Shown: piece by piece, positions 7,482-16,883 of the stretch | How the letters are laid out: the number at the start of each line of letters is the position of its first letter | Position numbering within the stretch: the first letter of the stretch is position 1 | DNA from: PFL25 sp046260155 | Lineage (GTDB): Bacteria; Chloroflexota; Anaerolineae; Anaerolineales; UBA4823 | Assembly: GCA_046260155.1 (NCBI GenBank) | Contig: JBJYXV010000077.1 | Location: 1 to 64,000, forward strand | Length of the DNA stretch: 64,000 nucleotides | Direction: 5' to 3' | Made by a program: the position numbers and the translations under genes | The notes under the pieces: model-generated | The model's input: only the letters and a program-made list of their open reading frames with translations | Database searches by the model: none | Told to the model about the DNA's origin: nothing

Positions 7482-8945
7482 ATGCAAATAGAGCTGCGAA
7501 ATATTCGCAAGTATTTCGGCCCCGTTAAAGCCAATGATGGTATTGATTTAACATTTGAGGGAGGGAAAATTTACGGACTCCTGGGCGAGAACGGGGCTGG
7601 AAAAAGCACGCTGATGAAGATCCTGTCTGGGTATCAACCACAGGATGCGGGGGAAATTCTCTTTGATGGTCAACTGCAGAATTTTTCTTCACCAGCGGAT
7701 GCTCTGGAAAAGGGAATTGGCATGCTTTACCAGGACCCTCTGGACGTGCCTGCCTTCAGTGTAAAAGATAATTATCTCCTAGGCCGCGACCGGCGTTTTG
7801 TCCTGAATTATCAAGTTGCCAGCCAGGAACTGGAGGAGATGACAGGTCGATTTAACTTCCAGCTTGATCTGCAAACCACGATCGATAATTTATCACTGGG
7901 TGAACGCCAGCAGCTGGAGCTGGCGCGGCTGCTGGTGGGCGGTGCACAGGTATTAATCCTGGATGAGCCCACGACTGGGATCAGTACTGAGCAGAAAGAA
8001 GTCTTATTTGGCTCAATGCGTAAACTGGCGCGTGAAGAAGGTAAAACCCTGATCCTGGTTTCCCATAAGCTCGAAGAGGTACAGGAATTATGTGATCATG
8101 CCATGGTGCTGCAGAAAGGTAAACTGGTCGGTGAGAACGAAGTTCCCTGCTCGAATGAAACACTAGTCGAGATGATGTTCGGCCGTATTCCCGAGCGCAG
8201 TGAGCGACCGGATGCCAAATTCGGTGACACAGTCCTTGAATTGGTTGATGTGCAGGTTCCCACATACCGCTTAACAATCAAGAATATCAATCTATCTATC
8301 CAGAAAGGTGAAATTTTCGGATTAGCAGGTCTGGAAGGAAGCGGTCAACGTTTACTGCTGCAGGCATGTGCCGGATTGCTGCACCCCGATCATGGAAAAA
8401 TTATGCTTAGCGGGCAGGATGTCAGCGGCTGGTCTTACCACCGGATGCAAAATGCGGGTGTCGGATACGCAGCTGCAGGTCGCCTGGAGGAAGGATTGGT
8501 GGCTGGTCTGACCCTGGAAGAACATGTCGAACTGGCGAAACCAAAACATAGTTTCTTTATCAACAGGAAGGAACTGTATAAGGAAACTGAAACCAAGATT
8601 GAACAATTCCAGGTTGTTGGCAGCCCTGTCACAAAAGCAGATGAATTATCTGGCGGTAACCAGCAGAGATTACTCTTTGCCCTGTTGAGGGATAATCTCA
8701 AGCTGATCTTGCTCGAACACCCAACGCGGGGATTGGACGTACGCTCTGCCAACTGGATTTGGGAGCAGCTCTATCTTCGCCGGGAAGCTGGTACCGCAAT
8801 CATTTTCATGTCTGCAGACCTGGATGAATTGTTTGAACGCAGCGATCGGATCGCTGTCTTTTCCGGCGGCGTCATGTCTAGAATTCTTGAGACAAAAGAG
8901 ACCAGCGTGGACGAGATTGGTCATCTGATTGGGGGCCAGGCATGA
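7482..8945 (+). CDS. BMP-type (nucleoside) ABC importer ATPase, copy A
   Basis: A 487-residue protein with two ABC domains, the layout of the YufO/NupO-type ATPases that energise nucleoside importers. Domain 1 has Walker A GENGAGKST, signature LSLGERQQ and Walker B LDEPTTGIS. Domain 2 is degenerate: the P-loop reads GLEGSGQRL, with Gln for Lys, and the Walker B region reads LLEHPTRGLD; loss of the second-site lysine is common in this family. About 105 bases separate it from carbamate kinase, with no convincing promoter and no strong ribosome site before the ATG. It overlaps the first permease by four bases (ATGA), so ATPase and permease are translationally coupled. It works at the cytoplasmic face of the membrane. 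Confidence 0.88.
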   Translation: MQIELRNIRKYFGPVKANDGIDLTFEGGKIYGLLGENGAGKSTLMKILSGYQPQDAGEILFDGQLQNFSSPADALEKGIGMLYQDPLDVPAFSVKDNYLLGRDRRFVLNYQVASQELEEMTGRFNFQLDLQTTIDNLSLGERQQLELARLLVGGAQVLILDEPTTGISTEQKEVLFGSMRKLAREEGKTLILVSHKLEEVQELCDHAMVLQKGKLVGENEVPCSNETLVEMMFGRIPERSERPDAKFGDTVLELVDVQVPTYRLTIKNINLSIQKGEIFGLAGLEGSGQRLLLQACAGLLHPDHGKIMLSGQDVSGWSYHRMQNAGVGYAAAGRLEEGLVAGLTLEEHVELAKPKHSFFINRKELYKETETKIEQFQVVGSPVTKADELSGGNQQRLLFALLRDNLKLILLEHPTRGLDVRSANWIWEQLYLRREAGTAIIFMSADLDELFERSDRIAVFSGGVMSRILETKETSVDEIGHLIGGQA

Positions 8946-9985
8946 ACTCTGGTCGCTGGATGCGATGGGTTTGGCCCGCGGTACCAATCGTGGGGGCATT
9001 AGTTGTTACCTCTCTGTTGTTGGTTGCGTTTGGTGCAGCACCGCTCGAAGCTTTCCAGGCGATGTATGATGGAGCCTTTGGTGATCAATCAAAAACCCTC
9101 AGTGTCCTGGCTTTTTGGATCCCTCTGCTGCTCGCTTCAACAGGCTTGCTGATTACTTTTCGAGCTGGATTATGGAATATCGGTATCGAAGGACAAATCG
9201 TGATGGGAGCCATTGCTGCTTCCTGGGTAGCATTAAGCCTAAATGCGCCAGCAGTGATTCTGATTCCCCTTGAGATCTTAGCTGCCATGTTGGCTGGCGG
9301 TTTGTGGGCTGGGCTTTCTGCGGTATTAAAAACCCGGGGTAAAGTGCATGAGATCTTCAGCGGATTAGCCTTGAATAGCATTGCAATTATTTTTACGAAC
9401 TACCTGATCTCAGGACCCTGGCAGCCTCCTGAAGGCGGGACATTCCGCGGTACGGCACCTTTCCAACCAAATGCATTGCTGCCGCTATATGAAAATTCAC
9501 GCTTCAGCCCCTTATCTCTGGTCCTGGCAATAATTGCCTTTATTCTGGTTGTGATCGCCTTGCAAGGTACTTTTTGGGGTTTGAAGCTGAAAGCGATTGG
9601 ACAGAATTTACGTTCAGCATTCTTGTTGGGGGTTTCCTCAGAGCGAGAGATGATCCTGGCCATGGTTTTCTGTGGAGCCCTGGCAGGCTTGGGAGGTGCG
9701 GTTCGCACCCTGAGCTGGTTTGATAGTTTGCGGCAGAGCATTTCTGGTGGTATTGGATTTATGGCCCTGCTAGTGGTGATGCTTTCCAATTACCGCATTT
9801 TCCTCGTACCGCCGATTGCCTTTTTCTTCTCTATGGTTTTGAATGGCAGCATCACCCTGCAGCTGCGCACCCAACTGCACTCTTCGTTGGGCGGCATTTT
9901 GACAGAATTGATGGTCCTGTTTGTGATCTTATTTGGAGATTGGACGAAGCTTGGCTTCTCTCGTAAGAAGGAGGATGATGGATAG
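8942..9985 (+). CDS. BMP-type ABC importer permease, pair A subunit 1
   Basis: Integral membrane permease (347 aa) of the BPD_transp_2 fold used by nucleoside, sugar and branched-chain amino acid importers. About eight to ten hydrophobic segments; the conserved TFRAGLWNIGIEGQIVMGA block (near residues 72-90) is the hallmark of the YufP-like subunit. It overlaps the ATPase gene by four bases and the next permease by about eleven. The pair with the following gene forms the membrane channel of importer A. Substrate is inferred to be purines or nucleosides from the adjacent deaminases and the BMP-type binding protein. Confidence 0.88.
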   Translation: MNSGRWMRWVWPAVPIVGALVVTSLLLVAFGAAPLEAFQAMYDGAFGDQSKTLSVLAFWIPLLLASTGLLITFRAGLWNIGIEGQIVMGAIAASWVALSLNAPAVILIPLEILAAMLAGGLWAGLSAVLKTRGKVHEIFSGLALNSIAIIFTNYLISGPWQPPEGGTFRGTAPFQPNALLPLYENSRFSPLSLVLAIIAFILVVIALQGTFWGLKLKAIGQNLRSAFLLGVSSEREMILAMVFCGALAGLGGAVRTLSWFDSLRQSISGGIGFMALLVVMLSNYRIFLVPPIAFFFSMVLNGSITLQLRTQLHSSLGGILTELMVLFVILFGDWTKLGFSRKKEDDG

Positions 9986-10952
9986 CAGTCCTTTAATTCT
10001 CACCCTTGCTTCGATTGTACTGGCGTCCACACCGCTGATCATCGCGGTCTGTGGTGAAATCATCACGGAGCGTTCAGGAATCGTCAATTTATCGTTGGAT
10101 GGCAGCATGCTGATGGCAGCTATGATGGGTTTTATCGTTGCCCTCGAAACCGGAAGTATCTGGTTTGGATTTCTTGCCGGAATGGCGATTGGAGCACTTT
10201 TTGCTTTTATCGTTGCTTTTGGCAGCATCCGCTTGCGGCAGAGCCAATTTGCGATTGGTTTTGTCCTGACCCTGCTCGGGGATGATTTGAGCGCCTTTTT
10301 GGGGCAAAACTACACCCGCATTCCAGGACCAATGGTTACCCATTACCCGATACCGGTATTGAAAGACATCCCCATCATCGGGCCGATCTTCTTCAACCAG
10401 GATATCGTGGTTTACTTTGCATTTATCCTGGTTGCTATCACCTGGTTCTGGTTGTTCCGCACACAACCTGGCTTGCGATTGCGCAGCGCTGGAGATCGTC
10501 CGGAAGCTGGCTTTGCCAGAGGCGTAAACATCAACTTCCAACGTTATTTATATACCATTGTCGGTGGTGCTTTAGTAGGCCTGGCAGGAGCTTCTTATTC
10601 TCTCAATATTAAGATCGGTTGGTCGGAAGGTATCACCCGGGGACTGGGCTGGATAGCATTAGCTATTGTCATTTTTGGAGGTTGGTCACCCATCCGGGGA
10701 ATGTTTGGTGCTTTGCTGTTTGGTGCCACAAAAGCTCTGGCAACGTACCTCCAACGAACTTTCCCGGAAGTATCGGTGGTGGCATTTAATGCCATCCCCT
10801 GGGTGTTGATGATTCTGGTGCTGCTGCTGGTGGGAAGTGACTTCACTGAACGGCTTGTTACGATCGCTCCAAAATCTCTGCAAAAGCCCCTCCAGCGTTT
10901 ATTGAGGATCAGCCCACCCCAGGCTTTAGGTTCTACGTTCGTAGAGGATTAG
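9975..10952 (+). CDS. BMP-type ABC importer permease, pair A subunit 2
   Basis: YufQ-like permease (325 aa) with the GEIITERSGIVNLSLDGSML segment near the N-terminus that marks the second subunit of BMP-type importers and eight or more hydrophobic spans. Two adjacent ATGs (9975 and 9978) lie just behind AAGGAGG; an in-frame codon at 9933 has no site and would overlap the upstream gene far more. The gene ends ten bases before permease pair B, so transcription probably continues. Confidence 0.85.
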   Translation: MMDSSPLILTLASIVLASTPLIIAVCGEIITERSGIVNLSLDGSMLMAAMMGFIVALETGSIWFGFLAGMAIGALFAFIVAFGSIRLRQSQFAIGFVLTLLGDDLSAFLGQNYTRIPGPMVTHYPIPVLKDIPIIGPIFFNQDIVVYFAFILVAITWFWLFRTQPGLRLRSAGDRPEAGFARGVNINFQRYLYTIVGGALVGLAGASYSLNIKIGWSEGITRGLGWIALAIVIFGGWSPIRGMFGALLFGATKALATYLQRTFPEVSVVAFNAIPWVLMILVLLLVGSDFTERLVTIAPKSLQKPLQRLLRISPPQALGSTFVED

Positions 10953-10962
10953 CACAAAAGCT

Positions 10963-12096
10963 ATGCAAGATTTCTTCGCAAAACACCCATCTGCATGGAG
11001 GGCATTTGATATTTTCCTGCCCTTCCTGGCAACTCTGGCAGCCCTGGGGGTAGGGGCGATCATGTTGATGGTGTTTGATGCCAACCCGCTCGTGGCGTAT
11101 GGGGCACTCCTGGAGGGAGCCTTCGGGAGCACGAATGCCCTGGCAGATACCCTGGTTAAGGCGACACCACTGCTATTGGTCGCCCTGGGAATCTGTATTG
11201 CGTTCCGAGGAGGCGTGATCAACATCGGTGGTGAAGGGCAGCTGATCCTGGGCGCGCTGGCCGCAACCCTGGTTGGGCTCACCTTTCCAGAGCTGCCAGG
11301 TTATGTGGTTATCCCGGCAGCTTTGATCTTCGGATTTTTCGCAGGGGCAGTGTGGGGAGCAATCCCGGGATTTCTAAAAGCTTACTTCAACGTAAACGAG
11401 ATTCTGAGCACGATCATGATGAACGCGATTGCGGTTCAAGGAATGAACTATTTGCTGCGCGAACCCATGATCGATCCGGATCAACTTGAAGCTGCATCCC
11501 GCATTCCGCAAACCGCTCGATTATCCGCAGCTTTTGATCTCCCCCGACTCGTTCCTACTCGATTGCATTTGGGGACGGGATTAGCAATTATTGCGGCCTT
11601 CTTAGTTTTTATTTTCCTGTGGCGCACAATCGTTGGGTACCGCATCCGCGCGGTTGGCCTCAATCCAGATGCCTCCCGTTATGCTGGAATTAATGTCCCC
11701 AGGAATATTGTGCTGTCCCTATTGCTCAGCGGCGCCTTTTGTGGCCTGGCTGGTGCAATTCAAATCTATGGTCTGCACCACCGCATGTTCACCGATGGCT
11801 CAGCAACTGGATTTACAGGCAGCGCTGGGTTTAACGGCATCGTAGTGGCCCTTTTTGGGCAGCTGCATCCCCTGGGAGCAATTCCAGCCAGTTTTCTCTT
11901 TGGCGCTTTGATCGTTGGTGCAAACAAACTGCAGCGAGTGATGCAGGTACCCTCCTCGTTTATTATTGCTCTCAACGGGTTGGTGGTGGTATTCGTGGTA
12001 GGTGCGGATTACTGGCGACGTAAATTTGCCCGTCGACGAGAAGCGGAAGTCGTCAGTGAGGAATTGGAAACTTCTGAAGCTGAGGTGCCAACTTGA
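10963..12096 (+). CDS. BMP-type ABC importer permease, pair B subunit 1
   Basis: A second YufP-like permease (377 aa). It carries its own version of the diagnostic block, CIAFRGGVINIGGEGQLILG (near residues 78-97), and is clearly divergent from the copy at 8942, so this is not a recent duplication. There is a charged tail of about 30 residues at the C-terminus (RRKFARRREAE...). Together with the following gene it forms a second channel; its ATPase is probably the one at 15315. The downstream gene starts inside its stop codon (TTGA). Confidence 0.87.
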   Translation: MQDFFAKHPSAWRAFDIFLPFLATLAALGVGAIMLMVFDANPLVAYGALLEGAFGSTNALADTLVKATPLLLVALGICIAFRGGVINIGGEGQLILGALAATLVGLTFPELPGYVVIPAALIFGFFAGAVWGAIPGFLKAYFNVNEILSTIMMNAIAVQGMNYLLREPMIDPDQLEAASRIPQTARLSAAFDLPRLVPTRLHLGTGLAIIAAFLVFIFLWRTIVGYRIRAVGLNPDASRYAGINVPRNIVLSLLLSGAFCGLAGAIQIYGLHHRMFTDGSATGFTGSAGFNGIVVALFGQLHPLGAIPASFLFGALIVGANKLQRVMQVPSSFIIALNGLVVVFVVGADYWRRKFARRREAEVVSEELETSEAEVPT

Positions 12097-12884
12097 TAGC
12101 AGAGCTGTTTACCACGACCGTTTTGGTGGGCATCCTGGCGTCTGGAATCAGGCTTGCCACGCCTTATCTATATGCCGCCCTGGGCGAGACTTTTGGACAG
12201 AGGAGCGGTGTATTAAACCTGGGAGTGGAAGGAATTATGCTGCTGGGTGCCTTTGCTGCCTTCTATACAACCTTCATTACCGAGAACCTGTGGCTTGGCC
12301 TGCTGGCAGCGATCCTCGTGGGGGGAGTCATGGGGCTCGTTGTGGCAATCATCAACGTGACTTTGAAAGCTGAACAGGGGATCAGCGGGATTGGCATCTA
12401 CCTGTTTGGGTTAGGCATGAGTGAGCTGTTGTTTCAGAAAACCATGGGCACCGTGGAAACAGTTAGCGGTTTTGCACCGGTCTATATTCCTTTCCTCAGT
12501 GATATTCCTATACTGGGAGAGATATTCTTCCAGCAGAATATTATGGTCTATCTTGCTTATCTCATGGTGCCCATCGCCTGGTTTATCCTCGGGAAGACCA
12601 CTCTGGGTTTAAAGATTCGCGCAGTTGGAGAGAATCCAGAGGCTGCAGATACCCTGGGGGTGAGTGTCAGCGGCGTGCGTTATATCACAGAAATNNNNNN
12701 NNNNNNNNNNNNNNNNNNNNNNNNNNNNNNNNNNNNNNNNNNNNNNNNNNNNNNNNNNNNNNNNNNNNNNNNNNNNNNNNNNNNNNNNNNNNNNTACGTG
12801 CTCACCATCCTGGCCTTGATCGTCGCAGTTCAACGAGTCAGGCCGCCTGCTGCTTTGACAAAACCTTACGAGCGTGGTGGTTAG
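12093..12884 (+). CDS. BMP-type ABC importer permease, pair B subunit 2 (interrupted by assembly gap)
   Basis: A YufQ-like permease whose start is a TTG overlapping the upstream stop (TTGA) with GAGGTG five bases before it. The N-terminal marker block GETFGQRSGVLNLGVEGIML is present and the C-terminus RPPAALTKPYERG is typical. The middle is lost in 100 Ns (12695-12794). Compared with the paralogue at 9975, about 80 residues should lie between the two readable parts, but only about 34 codons are spanned, so the real missing sequence is probably some 140 bases longer than the N run. The frame is consistent across the gap. I treat it as an intact gene, not a pseudogene. Confidence 0.8.
   Translation: MIAELFTTTVLVGILASGIRLATPYLYAALGETFGQRSGVLNLGVEGIMLLGAFAAFYTTFITENLWLGLLAAILVGGVMGLVVAIINVTLKAEQGISGIGIYLFGLGMSELLFQKTMGTVETVSGFAPVYIPFLSDIPILGEIFFQQNIMVYLAYLMVPIAWFILGKTTLGLKIRAVGENPEAADTLGVSVSGVRYITEXXXXXXXXXXXXXXXXXXXXXXXXXXXXXXXXXXYVLTILALIVAVQRVRPPAALTKPYERGG
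12695..12794. other. Assembly gap of 100 Ns
   Basis: Exactly 100 undetermined bases, the conventional placeholder for a gap of unknown length. It falls inside the second permease of importer B. Two similar permease pairs within 4 kb could have caused the break in assembly. Confidence 0.98.
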
Positions 12885-13017
12885 CAATTATCGATTGATG
12901 CCGTAGATTACCGATGAGAGATATACAGGAGGTGATGTTATTGACAATGATATAGATGATATTGAAACAGGGTACCAATCCCCGATTGGATAATTAACAA
13001 AAAGAAGGAAGGAGAAC

Positions 13018-15198
13018 ATGAAAAATATAAAGTGGTTAGGTTTAATATTGTTGATCGTAATGTTAGTCAGCGCTTGTGGTGGGGCAACGCCAACCGCGGA
13101 GACACCGGAAGAACCAGTTGCAACCGAGGAGGGTGGTGAAGAACAACCGCCTCCAGCGCAAGAGGGTCCTTTCCGGGTGGCGGTTGTGATGCCAAGTGCG
13201 ATTAATGATTTGGCATTCAGCCAGAGTATGTATGACGCTCTCGTTGCAATCCAGACTGAAATGGGTGCGGATAATTTCGATTTCGTTTACTCAGACAATA
13301 TGTTCGTGGTTGATGATGCCGCCTCAGCTCTGCGGGATTATGCCAGCGAGGGCTACGACCTGGTGATTGCCCATGGTTCCCAGTACGGTGGTTCACTGCA
13401 AGAGATCGCACCAGATTTTCCCGATACAAGCTTCGCCTGGGGAACGACAGTAGATACCTTTGTAGATCAAGGTATTAATAATATCTACGCCTATGAAGCT
13501 CGCTCTGAAGAGGGCGGATACGTGAATGGTGTTATCGCAGCTACGTTAACTGAGAGCAACGTGCTTGGTGTTGTTGGTCCCATCGAAACCGGTGATGCAA
13601 AGTTGTACGTGGATGGTTTTAAGGCTGGTGCTGCAGCGACCAATCCTGATGTGGTTACGAATGTGAACTACATTGGATCGTTCAGCGATGTGGCGCTGGC
13701 TTCAGCTGCTGCCGAGACCCATGTTCAGGCTGGAGCAGATCAGCTCACAGGCACTGCGCAGATGGTGGTCGGTGCAATTGGTGTGGCAGAAGAAAATGGG
13801 GTAGCCTGGTATGGTACCCAATCCAGCCAGACCTCCTTGGCTCCAGATATCGTCGTAGCGAACCAGGTCTATGACTGGACGGTCGTCCTGGATGAGATCA
13901 TCAGCAAAATCAAATCCGGACAGCTGGGCGGAGAGGCATACGCATTGACTCTCGCCAACGGCGGCCTGGTGATGGATTACAATCCGGATTACGACCTGCC
14001 AGCTGATGTGAAAGCACTGGCTGATGAGACTGCACAGGGCATCATCGATGGCTCAATCGTGATCGGTGAAGCACCTGCTGCAGAGCCTGAAGCGGAAGCT
14101 GCACCTGTAATCTTTGGTATGGTTCTGGTGGGTCCCAAGAATGATCACGGCTGGAGCCAGGCACATTATGAAGCCGGGCTGTATATCGAGGAGAATCTTC
14201 CAGGTTCAAGCATGATCGTATTTGAGTCCTTGAATCCTGCTGATAAGCCAGAAGCCACCCTGGAAGGCGTGGTGGATGACATGGTAGCTGAAGGCGCAAC
14301 CCTGGTCTTCACCACTTCAGACGAGTTTGAAGAAGACACGCTTGGGGTTGCAGAAAAGTATCCGGATGTTGTGTTTATCAACAGCTCGGGTGATGATGCC
14401 CTGACTGGAGAAGCACCTGCGAATCTAGGAAACATCATGGGTCGCATGGTAGACATGAAGGCCATCGCAGGCTGTGCAGCAGCGCTGCAAACGGAGACTG
14501 GTAAGATTGGCTACCTGGGCCCATTAATCAACAACGAAACCCGCCGTTTAGCTTCTTCTGCTTACCTGGGAGCCCGCTACTGCTACGAGAATTATCGCGG
14601 GATGAACCCCGATGATCTCGAGTTCACAGTGAGCTGGATTGGATTCTGGTTCAATATCCCGGGTGTGACCCTCGACCCAACCGAAGTCACCAACAACTTC
14701 ATTGACTCTGGCGTTGATGTAGTTTTGAGCGGCATTGACACCACCGAAGGCATCGATGTAACTGGCCAGCGTGCTGCTCAGGGTGCCGCGGTCTGGGCTG
14801 TGCCTTATGATTTCGAGGGCGCCTGTGATAATGCCCCTGACATCTGTCTGGGAGTACCCTATTTCAACTGGGGTCCAGCATACCTGGAAACAGCGACAAA
14901 CGTCAGTAATGGAACCTGGACGCAGTCCTGGGATTGGAATGCTCCCTATTGGGAAGATCTGACCGATAATAGCATTACACCTGTTGGTTGGGTTAATGGT
15001 CCCGGTATGCCTGCAGATAGCCAGGCTACTCTGGATGAATTCATTGCTGGTCTTGCCTCTGGAGAAATCAATGTCTGGTCAGGGCCGATTGCTCTCCAGG
15101 ATGGCTCCGAGTACATCGCTGAGGGTAGTACGGCAACCGATGAAGAGATCTGGTACCTGCCGCAGCTGCTGGAAGGCATGATTGGCCCAAGTGAGTAA
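13018..15198 (+). CDS. Fused double BMP-type substrate-binding lipoprotein
   Basis: A 726-residue lipoprotein, about twice the usual length of a BMP/PnrA-type nucleoside-binding protein. A signal peptide with lipobox LVSAC gives a lipidated Cys20, followed by an acidic, proline-rich linker (to about 50). Binding domain 1 spans about 52-347; a short Ala/Glu/Pro linker (about 349-362) leads to binding domain 2 (about 363-726). Both have the BMP pattern of a GxVxPxxxxDxxxxQ-like start and a central G(Y/V)(V/L)GP strand, but they differ strongly in sequence, so this is a fusion of two distinct binding proteins. Two permease pairs and two ATPases flank it, so one lipoprotein may serve both channels or offer two substrates. 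AAGGAG three bases before the ATG supports the start. Confidence 0.85.
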   Translation: MKNIKWLGLILLIVMLVSACGGATPTAETPEEPVATEEGGEEQPPPAQEGPFRVAVVMPSAINDLAFSQSMYDALVAIQTEMGADNFDFVYSDNMFVVDDAASALRDYASEGYDLVIAHGSQYGGSLQEIAPDFPDTSFAWGTTVDTFVDQGINNIYAYEARSEEGGYVNGVIAATLTESNVLGVVGPIETGDAKLYVDGFKAGAAATNPDVVTNVNYIGSFSDVALASAAAETHVQAGADQLTGTAQMVVGAIGVAEENGVAWYGTQSSQTSLAPDIVVANQVYDWTVVLDEIISKIKSGQLGGEAYALTLANGGLVMDYNPDYDLPADVKALADETAQGIIDGSIVIGEAPAAEPEAEAAPVIFGMVLVGPKNDHGWSQAHYEAGLYIEENLPGSSMIVFESLNPADKPEATLEGVVDDMVAEGATLVFTTSDEFEEDTLGVAEKYPDVVFINSSGDDALTGEAPANLGNIMGRMVDMKAIAGCAAALQTETGKIGYLGPLINNETRRLASSAYLGARYCYENYRGMNPDDLEFTVSWIGFWFNIPGVTLDPTEVTNNFIDSGVDVVLSGIDTTEGIDVTGQRAAQGAAVWAVPYDFEGACDNAPDICLGVPYFNWGPAYLETATNVSNGTWTQSWDWNAPYWEDLTDNSITPVGWVNGPGMPADSQATLDEFIAGLASGEINVWSGPIALQDGSEYIAEGSTATDEEIWYLPQLLEGMIGPSE

Positions 15199-15252
15199 TA
15201 AAGTTTTCCAATCCAAAGTCCCGAATTTTTGATTGGATAAATTTACAAAGCC

Positions 15253-15287
15253 GGCTGATATGCGGGGTTCTTCCCCGCATATCAGCC
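15253..15287 (+). terminator. Strong hairpin between binding protein and ATPase B
   Basis: A perfect 15-base stem (GGCTGATATGCGGGG at 15253-15267 and its complement at 15273-15287) with a five-base loop lies 55 bases after the binding-protein stop. The following CAATTCTT is only a weak T-tract. It may be a partial terminator or a 3' stabiliser that keeps binding-protein mRNA in excess over the downstream ATPase, a common arrangement in ABC operons. Confidence 0.7.
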
Positions 15288-15314
15288 CAATTCTTGGAAA
15301 GTTGGCATTAATCT

Positions 15315-16883
15315 ATGGCTGAAAATAAGGAATTATTGCCATCAGGACAGCCCAGGATCGCCCATATGGAAATGCAGGGAATCACCAAGCGATTCCCTGG
15401 AGTCTTGGCAAACGATCATGTTGATTTCGATGTGTATTCTAATGAAGTGCATGCCTTATTGGGCGAGAATGGAGCCGGGAAATCGACCCTGATGCGTATT
15501 CTCTATGGACTTTACCAGCCTGATGAAGGGCAGATCACCATCGATGGTCAGCTGGTAAAGATTGAATCACCTCACGATGCGATTCAGAATGGGATTGGAA
15601 TGATCCACCAGCACTTTATGCTGGTTCCAACTCTGACCGTCGCTGAAAACGTGGCACTAGGTCTTCCTTCCTCCAGAGGTGTGCTTACCGATCTGGATAA
15701 AGTCTCTGCAAGGGTGGTGCAGCTGGCAGAGCTGTATGGGTTAGAAGTAGACCCGGAGGCGTATGTCTGGCAGCTGGCTGTTGGCCAACAACAAAGGGTA
15801 GAGATCATTAAAGCCCTATATCGCGGCGCAGCTCTCCTGATCCTTGATGAACCAACGGCCGTGCTAACTCCCCAAGAAGTCAATGAGCTATTTGTAACCC
15901 TGAAGCAAATGGTTGCTGACGGGCACGCACTGATTTTTATCTCCCATAAGCTGCATGAGGTCATGGATATCAGCAACCGGGTCACTGTTTTGCGAGATGG
16001 CCGGGTAGTAGGCCAGGCAGCGATTGGAGATGTCACGCAGGGTGAATTAGCGCGCATGATGGTCGGACGAGAATTGATGGCCAAGCCTGAGAAGGAGGAA
16101 ATTGAACAGGAAAAGATCTATTTGGCACTAAATGATGTTTGGACAGACAATGACCTGGGTACACCTGGATTGCAAGGAGTCAGCTTTGAACTGCGCGAGG
16201 GAGAGATTCTGGGTGTCGCAGGTGTGTCAGGAAATGGGCAGCGTGAACTAGCACAGGTGATTAATGGATTGCGCCCGATCACGAAAGGCACGATCCGGGT
16301 TGGTGAGAAAGATATTTCACACAGCTCTCCTGCAGAAGTGATTGACCAGGGAGTGTCTTATATCCCTGAAGAGCGCATGGTGGATGGGATGATCAAGGAA
16401 TTCACTGTTGCAGAAAACCTGATCTTACGTGATTATAATAAAAGGCCATTCTCAAGGGCAGGTTTCTTTAACTTCCGGGCGATTTCTCGCCAATCGCAGC
16501 AATTGATCCAACAATATAACGTAAAAACTCCCTCCCAGGATACCCCGGTTAAGAGTCTTTCGGGAGGCAATATCCAGAAGCTGCTTTTGGCGCGGGAGCT
16601 TTCGAGGAAACCGAAAGTTGTTGTTGCAGCCCAACCCACGCGCGGCCTGGATGTCGGTGCCACTGAATATGTCCACCAGGTATTGATTGACCAGAGGGCG
16701 GAAGGAACTGCAATTCTGCTTATTTCGGAAGATTTGGATGAAGTCTTGGCATTATCCGATCGAATTATCGTGATTTACGAGGGGGAGATCATGGGAGAAG
16801 TGCTGACAGAGAAGGCAACTCCCGAGCAATTAGGCTTAATGATGGCAGGAGTCCGTCCACAAACCGGAGAATTACCAAGGTGA
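15315..16883 (+). CDS. BMP-type (nucleoside) ABC importer ATPase, copy B
   Basis: A second double-ABC-domain ATPase (522 aa). Domain 1: GENGAGKST, the IHQHFMLVPTLTVAENV region typical of this family, signature LAVGQQQR and Walker B LDEPTAVLT. Domain 2: P-loop VSGNGQREL with Gln in place of Lys, signature LSGGNIQK and AAQPTRGLDVGA, the usual degenerate second site. It matches the family consensus better than copy A, which has an altered second Walker B. Its natural partners are permease pair B and the double binding protein. The stop codon overlaps the GTG start of the next gene (GTGA). Confidence 0.9.
   Translation: MAENKELLPSGQPRIAHMEMQGITKRFPGVLANDHVDFDVYSNEVHALLGENGAGKSTLMRILYGLYQPDEGQITIDGQLVKIESPHDAIQNGIGMIHQHFMLVPTLTVAENVALGLPSSRGVLTDLDKVSARVVQLAELYGLEVDPEAYVWQLAVGQQQRVEIIKALYRGAALLILDEPTAVLTPQEVNELFVTLKQMVADGHALIFISHKLHEVMDISNRVTVLRDGRVVGQAAIGDVTQGELARMMVGRELMAKPEKEEIEQEKIYLALNDVWTDNDLGTPGLQGVSFELREGEILGVAGVSGNGQRELAQVINGLRPITKGTIRVGEKDISHSSPAEVIDQGVSYIPEERMVDGMIKEFTVAENLILRDYNKRPFSRAGFFNFRAISRQSQQLIQQYNVKTPSQDTPVKSLSGGNIQKLLLARELSRKPKVVVAAQPTRGLDVGATEYVHQVLIDQRAEGTAILLISEDLDEVLALSDRIIVIYEGEIMGEVLTEKATPEQLGLMMAGVRPQTGELPR

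Noticed and set aside
12901..12970. TTGACA at 12941 as a promoter for the double binding-protein gene
   Set aside because: No acceptable -10 box occurs at 16-18 bases spacing.
13018..15198. Recent internal duplication as the source of the double binding protein
   Set aside because: The two halves differ too much in sequence and in cysteine content to be a recent tandem copy.
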